From positions 310,001 to 374,000 of the forward strand of contig WOAB01000159.1 of assembly GCA_027886185.1 (NCBI GenBank): a stretch of 64,000 bases of DNA. The letters run 5' to 3'. Under the pieces are notes generated by a model that was not told where the DNA came from, did no database searches, and was given only the letters and a program-made list of their open reading frames with translations. Made by a program: the position numbers and the translations under genes. Below are positions 10,735 to 19,838 of the stretch, one piece after another. Numbering within the stretch: the stretch's first letter is position 1; every line of letters begins with the position of its first letter. Source of the stretch: Rheum nobile (taxonomy: Eukaryota > Streptophyta > Magnoliopsida > Caryophyllales > Polygonaceae).

Positions 10735-11160
10735 TGATGTGACCCTGCCTCCCATGATGGCCCAAGACAAGGACGAAGCCATGACCCTGCACTCAGAAGA
10801 GCCAAGTACAAAGATCGCATTCTTCGTCATCCCCCTCGCCACCATCGGATCAACGCGTTCTTTTGAAGATTTTGGCACTTCGTCGTCTCACGCGATGATC
10901 CCTTCACAGCCTTCACCGCGTTAGATAGTTTCACGTGTTCTTTTTAAGACACTATCTATATTTGGTATTTCCAGCGTGTTTAGATAGTTTCCTTATTTGC
11001 AACGTTTTAGATAGTTTCCTTATCTATAGCATTTAAGATAGTTTCCTTTTATCTTTTAGGATTTGTGCCTTTTGCATGCTTGCATGGGCTAGCCCTTAGG
11101 CTCGTTTCGACCCAAGCCTATTAGGTCTTGGTCGAGACCCCTCCCCTATTTATACCCTAT
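10735..11160 (+). repeat. 5' LTR of gypsy C, inverted part
   Basis: Starts TGATGTGACCC and is the reverse complement of about 5624-6048. Its outer end touches GTGTC (10730-10734), the flipped target duplication. Confidence 0.92.
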
Positions 11161-11823
11161 GCCAACACGCTCCATGGTGAGTTCGCCCCTCGCAATGTCC
11201 CAGCAGGCCGCGATCTTCACCACTTAGGCCACGCTCCACATCCTGCAGCGCTCCCTTACATGGAAGCCCAGTTCGCTGCCGCGCGCCCCTACGCGCCCCA
11301 GCAAGCCCCGGTCGCGCCCCGCTACCAACGCCATGAAGTGAAGGTAAAAATCGAGCACTTTTTGGGTGAATATGATCCCGCTATTTTTCTTGAATGGGTG
11401 CAGGCCACAGAATACACGTTGCGGTATTGCCATGTGCCGCCCGAGGAGCATGTCGACGCGGCCACCCAACATTTCCACGGCGTGGCACGCGTATGGTGGG
11501 ACCGGTTCGTGGATGATCGCGTTCGCCGCCATCTCGCTCCCATCACAGATTGGCACCAACTTGTCTACGTGATGACAAAGAAGTATGTCCCAACCGACTA
11601 TAGGAACCATATGCGTATGGAGATTGCCATTGTTCGCCAAGGCACCAAGACACCTCTGGAGTTCTTTTCACAATTGAAGGACATGTATTACAAGGCAAGC
11701 ATTAGCGTCGCCCCGTCCACGCTGAGGACGAAGTTTCTAAGTGGCCTGAACGCCCCAATCCGCGACCAACTTGAGATCTTGCCCATCAAGGATCTCAACA
11801 CGTTGACCCACACGGCGATGTAG
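11161..11823 (+). pseudogene. gypsy B gag, C-terminal capsid part
   Basis: Open in one frame: HEVKVKIEHFLGEYDPAIFL, EWVQATEYTLRYCHVPPEEH, FHGVARVWWDRFVDDRV, TKKYVPTDYRNHMRMEIAI and GLNAPIRDQLEILPIKDL, the standard retrotransposon gag domain with its conserved WW/F core. A TAG stop at 11821-11823 ends it although the same frame continues into the knuckle and protease; element C has a stop only seven codons away from the equivalent position. Codon use is GC-rich, unlike the surrounding copia DNA. Confidence 0.88.
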
Positions 11824-12705
11824 CTTTACAACCAGCTCGCGCGTCGCAAGCAATCCTCTTGGCAAATAGGCCAAAGCAGGTATGAATCTAACCCTGGTCA
11901 TTCCCTTACTACTAATGTGTGCGCCCCATTCACAGGAACCACCACGTCCAGCCAAGACCGACATGGCAAGACCGCGATGCCCACCTCCAATGCCGCTCAC
12001 GTGACCACCACAAAGGGCTCCTCATCGGGCACTGAGCGCGCGCGTGACCTTGAATGTTTCAAGTGTGGAGGGCGAGGCCACTACAAAAGGGATTGTCCGA
12101 ACAGTAGAAAGGTCCTCTTCTCCACCACTGCAGCCGGATATGAATCCTATGAAGAGGAAGATGCACTGCTTGAGGCCATTGACGTAGGAGTCAAAGAAGA
12201 CAATGAGGACGCTTATGCGTGTGAGGCTGCCACGCTCCATGCAGGCATACCATTGAGCCTAGTCACGCGGCGCATCCTCACCGTCAAGGAAGGCAGCCTT
12301 GTCGACCAACGCGAGAACCTCTTCCACACGCGTTGCCTGGTCAAGACGGTGTCCCTGAGTGTCATCATCGATGGAGACAGCTGTTGCAACATTATCAATG
12401 AGAAGGTGGTCAACCATCTCAGCCTGCCAAAAACGCCTCACCCACAACCCTATGGCCTACAGTGGATTTCTTCGAGTTCTGGTAACATTGTAACTCAACA
12501 ATGTCTTATCTCTTTTTCCATTGGCCAATATTCAGACTCAGTCCTTTGTGATGTCATTGCAATGGACGCCACACATCTTTTGTTGGGGCGCCCATGGCAA
12601 TTCGACAGGCGCGTTCTTCACGATGGCCATTTAAACACTTATGTGTTTACTTACCACGGGAAGCGCGTCACCCTTTTACCCATGTCCCCCCATGAGATTT
12701 TATAG
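11824..12705 (+). pseudogene. gypsy B nucleocapsid knuckle and protease
   Basis: Continues the gag frame after the TAG. CCHC knuckle CFKCGGRGHYKRDC at about 12057-12098, an acidic linker with EEEDALLEAIDVGVKEDNED, then the protease domain. The active-site loop reads VIIDGDSCCNIIN: the second Gly of DGGS in C is Asp here, probably inactivating. The tail has IAMDATHLLLGRPWQFDRRV and YHGKRVTLLPMSPHEIL, typical of plant gypsy elements, then a TAG at 12703. Length and motif order match C closely. Confidence 0.85.
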
Positions 12706-13311
12706 GCTCAGGTCGAGCGTGAATGACACAAGGCTTTGGAAGTAGAAAAGACCGCATCAACACCGACGCGATCCACATCAGATCCTGGAGATTCTTCCAC
12801 CACCTCAGTCCCTAGCAGCAGGAGATTGCGTACTTCCTTAGGGAAAGAAGGCGCTTCCAACAATAATGCGCCCAAGGATATAACGTGTTACAGGGACATT
12901 GTATACACCGCGCCAACGGGTAACGCGTTGAAAGGCTGTTGTGAGCAACGCGTGCTTCTCGCGCGGCAAAGCTGTCCTCCTTTGAACGGCCTGACACCTC
13001 TAAGGCCGATCGACCAGCTGTCGTGCACTTTGTAGGACCATGAGCACTCACCTGTGGCCAACCGCGCAGAGCAAGTCCATGACATTTGTCGCGCTACACA
13101 GTATGCGTCAATATACACCCGCGGTCGCCGTTGCATCGTGTTCGAACCCGGGGACCTCGTGTGGGTGCACTTGCGCAAGCTGCGATTTCCCTCGAGGCGT
13201 AATCATAAGCTGGTCTCACGCGGAGATAGATCAATCTGCGTTGTACAGGCAATTGCAGATACAACTTCCCATCTTGAGTTCGATGATGGTGAAGCGGGGA
13301 TGCTTCACAAC
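12706..13311 (+). pseudogene. gypsy B integrase C-terminal vestige
   Basis: After about 340 bp without recognisable domains, a short frame (from 13054) reads RRCIVFEPGDLVWVHLRKLR, FPSRRNHKLVSRGD: the first half of the GPY/F-type C-terminal module of gypsy integrase, including the usual RGD before GPF, which is replaced here by RSICVVQAI. It then runs into HLEFDDGEAGMLHNQVGEGD, the acidic pol tail, just before the polypurine tract. RT, RNase H and the integrase core are missing. The layout suggests deletion from a larger autonomous, perhaps CRM-like, element. Confidence 0.7.
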
Positions 13312-13325
13312 CAAGTGGGGGAGGG
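13312..13325 (+). promoter_or_regulatory. polypurine tract of B
   Basis: AAGTGGGGGAGGG immediately before the 3' LTR start TGATGCG. Confidence 0.85.
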
Positions 13326-14082
13326 TGATGCGACCCTGCCCTCCATGACAGCCACAGAGGAAGAAAAAGCCATAAGATTGCGCTCAGAAGGGGCCGTGAC
13401 AAGATCGCGTGCCAACGCCGCACAATGCTTCCTCGCGTGCGTCACCGCTAGGCTCTAGCCAAGATAAGCCAGAGAACGCGTTCTCCCTCAAACTCCTCGC
13501 GCCTAGTCCAAAGAGCGTGTTCTCTCTCAAACGCCTCACCACCATCATTGACCGCGATCTTTGATTGTTTTGTTATTCTTTGACATTATTATTTCCAGTT
13601 ATTTCTTTTGGGCGTGTGTTCCACGCGTGTCGCGTAGGCTAGCCCATTAAGTGAGACTCGACCCATCCGAGTCCCGCTACTCCTATAAAAGGCCATCTCA
13701 GCCTTCTGTATTAGGTTATGCTATATTTTAATCTAAGACCATTTGTCGAGAGCTTTTGCCTCCAATCTCTTAGATCGGCGTCACCCCTCTTACTTCTCAT
13801 CTCCCTTCCTCCGCCGCCGACGCTATGACACCCCACTCGAATTCTTCGAGTCTATCCCTCCGATGCCGACGCTACGGCCTCGCTCGATCCACCGAGCCAT
13901 CACCCATCGCGCCTAGTCCTGAGGCCGCGAGTCACATTCACTTCATCGCATCGTCATCATCACCGTGCTCGCTTGCTTGCGTGCAGTGACGAACACCGCG
14001 TTCCACCCATCCCCACTTGGATATGACCCTAGCGACTCACCACCAAGATCTCGATCCGTCATCCGAAGACAGGAACGCATCA
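13326..14082 (+). repeat. 3' LTR of gypsy B
   Basis: 757 bp, ends AACGCATCA followed by the target duplication CAAAC. Relative to the 5' LTR it has short insertions at about 13450 and 13628. Confidence 0.93.
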
Positions 14083-14341
14083 CAAACATGAATGCAAAAC
14101 GGACAAATGAACATTCTCAACAATACTAAAGTTGTTAACCACATGATTATAACCTGCTTTATTACAAATGTATTTAACCAAAGACCATCCAACAAACAAT
14201 TGCTTAGGGTTCCCAAGTCCTGGTGCAGATGACAGCCTTTAAAGGTCTCCAATCCTGACTCCTTCTATTTTGACTTGATTAGTTAAAGGGTCTTGAAAAG
14301 TGAACCCTTTAGAATGAAAAGTAGCCACAATACCAATCTTT
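14083..14341 (-). pseudogene. copia A 5' internal part: protease end, gag absent
   Basis: Between the primer site and the B insertion the minus strand reads TFHSKGFTFQDPLTNQV and IEGVRIGDL, then LSSAPGLGNPKQ: the stretch that normally joins protease to GAG_pre-integrase in copia pol. After removing B it continues directly into LGHASLSKLQHL at 2970. Gag and the catalytic half of protease are therefore missing, and the primer site sits next to the pol remnant. Confidence 0.65.
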
Positions 14342-14353
14342 GCTCTGATACCA
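14342..14353 (-). promoter_or_regulatory. primer binding site of copia A
   Basis: Minus strand TGGTATCAGAGC, complementary to the 3' end of initiator Met-tRNA, two bases after the LTR end. Confidence 0.88.
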
Positions 14354-14355
14354 TA

Positions 14356-14670
14356 TGCATTTACAAAACTCTTGGATCAAAGTAGGAAATCATGTACTGA
14401 ACTCCATTGAAACAAGAAGAAAGAAAAGCGGAAGCAAAAGAGAAAGAGGAGACCAATATGTAGAGTTAGTGTTTTAGTTGTATTCACATATAAGTGAGGG
14501 TATTTATACAATGGAGGGAAGTGATGTCACTATCTACTAGACTGACATCAAAGAGCTAACAAACTAACAACAAACTAACAACCATAACAACATGTACACA
14601 CAAGATTACACTAATCCACAAACTAAGTCATTCTAAGATGCTAACATTAGCCTAATCTACCATATTCACA
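14356..14670 (-). repeat. 5' LTR of copia A
   Basis: 315 bp, TG...CA on the plus strand (TGCATTTAC to ATATTCACA). Its last 150 bp match 1-143. Confidence 0.85.
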
Positions 14671-15430
14671 AACATCAACGTCATTTTTTGTCCTAGTTAA
14701 TAATGAACTAGTCAATCTGTTTCGTTCTACCTGTGGATTACGATAGGGCGACCCCATAGCACCCTTTATATTTATCCTAGCCATGGAATATTTTGCTAGA
14801 ACATTATCTCACGAATCACTTCAACCAAATAGGAGAATTGGAATTTAGCTACACGAAATGGAACTTATATTCCTTATATCAATTTTGATGACGACACATT
14901 GATCCTTGCTAATACTTTCCACATGTACTTAAATGTTACTTAATAAATTAATTCTATACAACGTCGCCCTCAAATCTGGTTTGGCTATAAATTATCATAA
15001 AAGTATCTTTCAAACATCAAATAATATCACATCACATTACATCACATCAAGCTTCATCTCTGACCGATGTTTTGAACATACAAATAACTAAATCAATGGA
15101 AAAATATCTATGGATTCTTAGCGTTTGATGGTGTGTCAATAATGAGATTTTTTATTATTCCATTCTAAATCATAATAAATAGCTATCCAAATGGAAAGAA
15201 AACTCTATGTCCCAAGCTGGTAGAGGTATTCTTATTTAATCAAATTTTATTTCCAAGTTAACTACTTAATGTAGAACTTTCATTTACCAACTACAGTTTG
15301 CCATGAAATAAATAAGGAATTTTTGGAACAAAGAAACCTCTAACCATCATTCACTAATTAGTTCGGATAACATCTGACGTCCTAAGTCAGAAGGTGAACT
15401 AGGCTTGCAATAATTCAAAATTTTAAACAA
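14671..15430 (+). pseudogene. LINE reverse transcriptase, C-terminal half
   Basis: Reads SFFVLVNNELVNLFRSTCGL, then R-stop-GDPIAPFIFILAMEYFAR: the conserved GLRQGDPxxP motif of non-LTR RT with Gln changed to TAG. Further on FDDDTLILAN (about 14884) corresponds to the FADD catalytic box with Ala replaced by Asp. After that come pieces like LKSGLAINYHKS. Multiple stops; no activity possible. Confidence 0.8.
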
Positions 15431-16165
15431 ATCTTTGCAAATGAAACTTTTATTGAAACTTCTAGTTGAACCAGACAACATGTGGGTTCGCATAATTACT
15501 AAAAATTATTTAGGGTCCTCTGACATCTTTTCATACAAAAGGAAATCCAAGCGATCTTGGCAATTTTCCAGATTTCTCCGTATCTGTGGCATATTCAAAA
15601 AAAGGCATTTTTGGATCTTGGAGATGGAAATACAATCAATTTTTGGACTGACCATTGGATCCAAGACTGTTTGCTCCAACCATATTATGACAACATCAAC
15701 ATCAATCTTAAAGTTTCACACTTCATTACACCAGATCATAACTGGGATATTCTTAGCCTTCAAAGACTTCTATATTCACACATTATTACTAAAATATTAA
15801 AAGTTCACATTCCCATTCCCATTCCCATTCATGACATTGAAGACCGTCTTGTTTTGAAGTTATTGATCGACATAAACTTCACTATTGAATCTGCATAAAA
15901 TCGTTTGCAATCTTCCCATATTTATCCTTCGTATTATTCCCCATCTTGGATTTGGAAATTGCAGATCCCTACTAAGATAAAAAAAAACTTCCTATGGAAA
16001 TCCTTCACATACTATTTGCCTACAACAGAGCTTTTGAATCGACACTATTCTAGGGTCCATTCAAAGTGCAAACTTTGCAATTCAAACACTGAAGAAATAT
16101 CTTACACTTTCTTTATATGTCCATATACTAGACAAATGATACATGAGATTAAAATTAAAACATGA
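15431..16165 (+). pseudogene. LINE RT-associated and zinc-binding domain
   Basis: Pieces in two frames: NMWVRIITKNYLGSSDIFSY, LDLGDGNTINFWTDHWIQD, then (15905 onward) SPSWIWKLQIPTKIKKNFLW, KCKLCNSNTEEISYTFFICP. The last is the zf-RVT domain (CxxC...H/C pattern) common downstream of plant L1 RT. A short microsatellite (cattcc repeated) sits at about 15809-15826. Confidence 0.8.
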
Positions 16166-16407
16166 AACAATTTTTCCTTTCAATAAATGCCAGACTTCAG
16201 TACTGTCCTCCAATTCTTCAGTACATCTAATACATCACTTGAACTCATGTCTTTCTTTGGTGGATGATATGGAAACATCATAATTCCATTATATCTCACA
16301 TAAACAATGCACGATAAACTTCTAAACCTTCGGATCTTGCCACTCTACAGTTTCACGAATGGAAAGCGACATTTTCAACTTCTCCAAAATGCAGGCCTTC
16401 GAAAAAA

Positions 16408-16850
16408 ATGACTTCTTCACAAAAACCTCATTTGGAAAAACCACCTCGACACTGGACAAAACTTAATTTCGACGGGTTAAAGAGAACTTTCAAATCATCT
16501 CATATTAGCTTCATTCTTCGGAACCATCAAGGCGAAGTTTTCTACCTAAACAAAAAACAAATCCCTGATATGCCCCTTCTATTGACTGAATCTCTTGCAA
16601 CTTTAGAAGGTGTTCACAAAGCAGTTTCTTTAGGCATTAACAAACTTATAATTAAAGGTGATAACTTAACAATTATTAACTTCATAAAAATCATATGGAA
16701 AATACCATCGGAAATCCACACAATTATTACAAACATTTAGTCCTTACTAAATTGCTTCGATCATGTATCCATTTTCCATTGCTATAGGGAGTGCAACAAA
16801 GCAGCCGCCTACCTTGCCACACATGATATTAGCCCAACCACAGTCATGAA
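16408..16850 (+). pseudogene. LINE C-terminal RNase H
   Basis: An open stretch (16408-16740) gives WTKLNFDGLKRT, SHISFILRNHQGEVFYLNKK, LTESLATLEGVHKAVSLGIN, KLIIKGDNLTIINFIK: the plant LINE RNase H with first Asp (NFDG), catalytic Glu (ESLAT) and next Asp (KGDN). After a stop it continues as HCYRECNKAAAYLATHDI, the usual end of the domain. Confidence 0.8.
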
Positions 16851-17075
16851 CTTCATTTGGACCACTACGATGCCAGGAGTTTCAACTTCTGGTATATATA
16901 CTATTAGACAAGAGTTCATAAAAATGAACTCCGTACCTGAGGTTGTTTGTAAAACTCTTGTAAAAATCATAAACAGTTGGCTACACTTTTTAGCTAGCAT
17001 GAGTCAAATTAATTTGTTTGGAAAATTTATGATTGTACGTACGTGAAAGAACAATGCATATAGTTTACTAATTAA

Positions 17076-17235
17076 AGGTCTGTTTTGTTGAATGTCATTA
17101 TAAATACTTTTTTAGTTATAATATACTTTTTTCTAAAAAGTGATTTTTGAAAATTGAATGGTACGAAAAAGTGCGTAGAGAATAAAAAAACATTTTACAA
17201 ATAAAGTCTTTTTTAATATGTTGCCAAACAAGGCC
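17076..17235. mobile_element. small PIF/Harbinger-like MITE
   Basis: 160 bp, AT-rich, flanked by TAA (17073-17075 and 17236-17238). Ends AGGTCTGTTTTGTTGA and GGCCTTGTTTGGCA (reverse complement) are imperfect inverted repeats resembling Tourist-type termini. Short and divergent, so only moderate confidence. Confidence 0.5.
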
Positions 17236-17309
17236 TAAGTAACTCATGAGAGTTAAGCACTTAAGCTTTCTTTCAAAAGTTCTTTTCCATGAGTACAACC
17301 AATTATTAC

Positions 17310-18148
17310 TAGGGGTGAGCAAACAAATATATCCGATCCAAACTGATCCGGTATGTCGGATATCCGGTAAAAAAATTCACAAAACTCCTATCCGAATCTG
17401 GTCTGTCTTGAACTGGATATCCGGAAAATATTGTCTGGATCGGATATCCAACTCGGATATCCAAACTATTTGGTTACTAGACCACCTATTAAAAATAGGT
17501 TACATTGTTGATTTTTCTAATTCAATCAAAACTAACAACCTATAAAGTGCAAACTAAATGTCAAACATCCACCCTTTTCAAGTTCTTGTTAATTTTTTCA
17601 AACAATTAAAATTGTCAACCTTATCAAATTGGGAAACATATACGTATATTTAAAGTTGTAAGTTTAACTTAAGTAATCAAAAATCATTTCAATGACAAAC
17701 ACTTGGGTCTTGACAAAAAAAATATTTGCTCTATTTAGTAAGGCGAAAAGAATTAGTATTTTAGGGTTTTAATTATATACGAATAAGAATTAAGGTTGTT
17801 TATTAATTAGAAGGAAACTTGTATAACATAAGGAATGTTGTTGTGGAGAATTGAAGTCAGTTCAATTGCTTAAAATATATAAGCGCCATTATGAGATAAT
17901 CTAAATTAATTAAACTTTATATATTAGTTCTAAAAACAAATATATTATATATTTATAGTATCGGATACCCGAATATCTGGTAGAGAAAATACCTTGATCC
18001 GTATCCGGTCCAAATATCGAAAAAAAATATTCGGTTTAGATCGGATTCAGATAAAAGTTAACGAATATTTTTATTTTTGGATTTTTCAGATTCGGGTCGG
18101 CGGATGATCAGATCGGGTCCGTCAAATCGGTTTGTTTTGGTCACACCC
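17310..18148. mobile_element. MULE-like non-autonomous element with GGATATCC arrays
   Basis: 839 bp between 9-bp repeats AATTATTAC (17301-17309) and AATAATTAC (18149-18157). Ends TAGGGGTGAGCAAA and TTTTGGTCACACCC form inverted termini. Both ends are built from short degenerate units around CGGATATCC/GATCGGAT, while the middle is AT-rich. No protein. A 9-bp duplication is the Mutator hallmark. Confidence 0.7.
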
Positions 18149-18367
18149 AATAATTACAGCGATTAATATTTGGCATTTTCCAAACCAATTGTTTCTAGGA
18201 ATTCTTACCAAATCAAATTCTCTATAATTATCGGCATGTAATTATTTGTTCATGATTCTAAAGTCCTACTTTACTAAACACATTTTTTTAGAGCGGATAT
18301 ATAAAAACTAGGTGGGCTACATATGAAAGGTCACACTAGTACACAAATATGGGACGCACTATGGTTA

Positions 18368-18683
18368 AGATCATTGTTGATGAGCATGTCAGCTTTACAG
18401 TTCTTCTCCATGATTTGGAGATCCTCTTGATCTCATTTCTTTAGCTTTTTCTTTTTCTTAAGATCAACAATCTCAAGATCTCCAAGGAAAATGACCAACC
18501 AGTATTGGTAATCATTACTTTCGACCCACTTGATGAAGAGAGCCTTCTAATGTTGGTATTGTCTAGCGAGCAACAAGGGAGGCCTTGAAGAGTTCAAACC
18601 AACTTCGATAGTGGTAACAGTCATCGTTACCTGAAAATCTGTAAGTAATACACAATCTAGAATAAACCTGCTCTGATATCAAT
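18368..18683 (-). pseudogene. copia gag 5' fragment of a second D copy
   Basis: Matches 45524-45839 of element D: gag start MTVTTIEVGLNSSRPPLLLA, RQYQH, then YQYWLVIFLGDLEIVDLKKK, CKADMLINNDL. It includes the primer site next to the LTR at 18684. Similarity ends abruptly at 18368, so the rest of this copy is missing. It retains Trp where D itself has a TGA stop (45657). Confidence 0.85.
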
Positions 18684-19512
18684 TGTAGAATCGAGTATGT
18701 TAGTACAAGGATCGGTAGAACTGTTCCTTGGGCAGTGGAATATCGTAATAGAATAACAGAGTAACAGACAAAGTTTCTTAGAGAGGAAAACTCAATCAAC
18801 CAACTAGTTGACTGAGAAAAACCTCTATCTCTAGGTTTCCCTAGTAGGATTTCAAAAGTCTACTTGTGTTATTAATCCTGGAATTACAAACAAGCAAGTC
18901 GTATCACAATCTAGTTTACTCCTAGATATCTAGACTTCTAATTGTAACGTTCCTAACAACACCTAAGACAATCAAAACCCTAACAAGTACTCAACTCACC
19001 AAAGTCTCGTCCTTGTAAGTTCTTCTTCTTCACCGAATGCTCAAAGCTCTGTGGAAATGCCGTAATTTCTTGTTGAAATGAAGTGGACGACTTCCTTTCT
19101 TATAGTCTAGGAATTCTATCTAATTTACCCTAGTTTTACTTAAGGAAAATAAGATAAAATAATCCTATACAATTTTTTCTTATTTTTCCTAACAATAAGA
19201 TCTTCAACAACTTTATCTCTTGCGGCCCAAGTTGTTTCTTCAAGATCTTTTTCCATAAATATGAGATTCAGCAATTACAAGGGTGACAGCGCGCGCGTCT
19301 CTGCGTTCCTTGGCGCTGTTCCCTTCCTTTCATGTTTACAACCACATGTCTTCATTTCTCGTTTGTTCCAGCGCGTTGTTCCATTGTTGACTTCTCTGTT
19401 CCTTTCAATCTCTGTTTTGATTCATCACATGGTTTTCATCGTTCATTTAATTCATCAGATTCCTGAAACTCATAGTCACACTAAAAACCATCAAATGCCA
19501 TTAAGTTTATCA
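18684..19512 (-). repeat. LTR shared by D and the truncated copy
   Basis: 829 bp, TGTAGAATCG to AAGTTTATCA, matching 45840-46666. It has D 3' internal sequence on its right and a primer site plus gag start on its left. Confidence 0.9.
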
Positions 19513-19838
19513 ACCCTTCATTGGGTTTCACATTTTTCATACTTCTCCCTTTTGACATCATCAAAAGATCACAGAAATAACACAAAGTCTTGACTCGCAT
19601 GCAAATCATGATAAAAATATTTCATTCATTAAGTAGAAAGAAGTACAAAGCTAAGGAACCTAGACAACTATCACCAAAAGACAAGGAACAATCACACAAA
19701 AGAGATAAAAACATAAAAAGACAAGAACAGAGGGTCAGACAGGCTAGATTGTGACAGGTAACACTCAAGTCTCAGGGTCTTCAGCAACACCTTCATCTTT
19801 GCTCAGAAAGTGATCCAAGAGCATGTTCATGGTGATGT
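19513..19838 (-). other. 3' untranslated end of D
   Basis: Between the accessory ORF and the 3' LTR; no gene. The minus strand next to the LTR (CCAATGAAGGGT) is the only purine-rich candidate for the polypurine tract. Confidence 0.5.

Larger units (their letters stand above)
10356..11160. other. 805-bp inverted segment (C LTR plus B gag)
   Basis: Reverse-complementing this block restores both elements at once: the C LTR continues from 10355 into the complement of 11160-10735, then comes the missing GACAC target duplication of C, then B gag sequence (complement of 10734-10356) which runs into 11161. A simple inversion after the insertion of C explains everything. At the left junction the LTR lacks about 22 bp relative to 5602-5623, so a small deletion or LTR variation accompanies the break. 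Confidence 0.88.
2987..14082 (+). mobile_element. Ty3/gypsy element B, non-autonomous, nested in copia A
   Basis: Complete LTR-to-LTR element: LTRs 2987-3730 and 13326-14082 (both TGATGCG...CGCATCA), primer binding site at 3733, polypurine tract just before 13326, and a perfect 5-bp target duplication CAAAC at 2982-2986 and 14083-14087. Coding content is gag, a CCHC knuckle, aspartic protease and a vestige of the integrase C-terminus. No RT, RNase H or integrase core is present. Element C is inserted in gag (5157 onward). The LTRs differ by scattered substitutions and short indels, so the insertion is not recent. Confidence 0.93.
14083..14670 (-). mobile_element. copia A, 5' part (right of B)
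   Basis: Contains 5' LTR, primer site and the first internal bases of element A. It is the other half of the element seen at 1-2986. Confidence 0.88.
14671..16850 (+). mobile_element. L1-type LINE, 3' part, split by copia A
   Basis: Directly right of copia A the plus strand encodes the second half of a plant L1-like reverse transcriptase, the zinc-binding RT-associated domain and an RNase H. Similarity begins at the copia border, so the 5' half should lie left of the window. The frame is broken repeatedly. I see no clear poly(A) tail; the 3' end is placed where RNase H similarity stops. Confidence 0.8.

Noticed and set aside
14342..14353. tRNA-like signal
   Set aside because: It is a primer binding site beside an LTR, not part of a tRNA gene; the same holds for 3733, 9895, 45823 and 54171.
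18334..18367. possible CACTA tip (CACTAGTACACAAATATGG) next to the D fragment
   Set aside because: Only about 32 bp before the copia fragment starts; no subterminal repeats and no matching partner or duplication near 46790.
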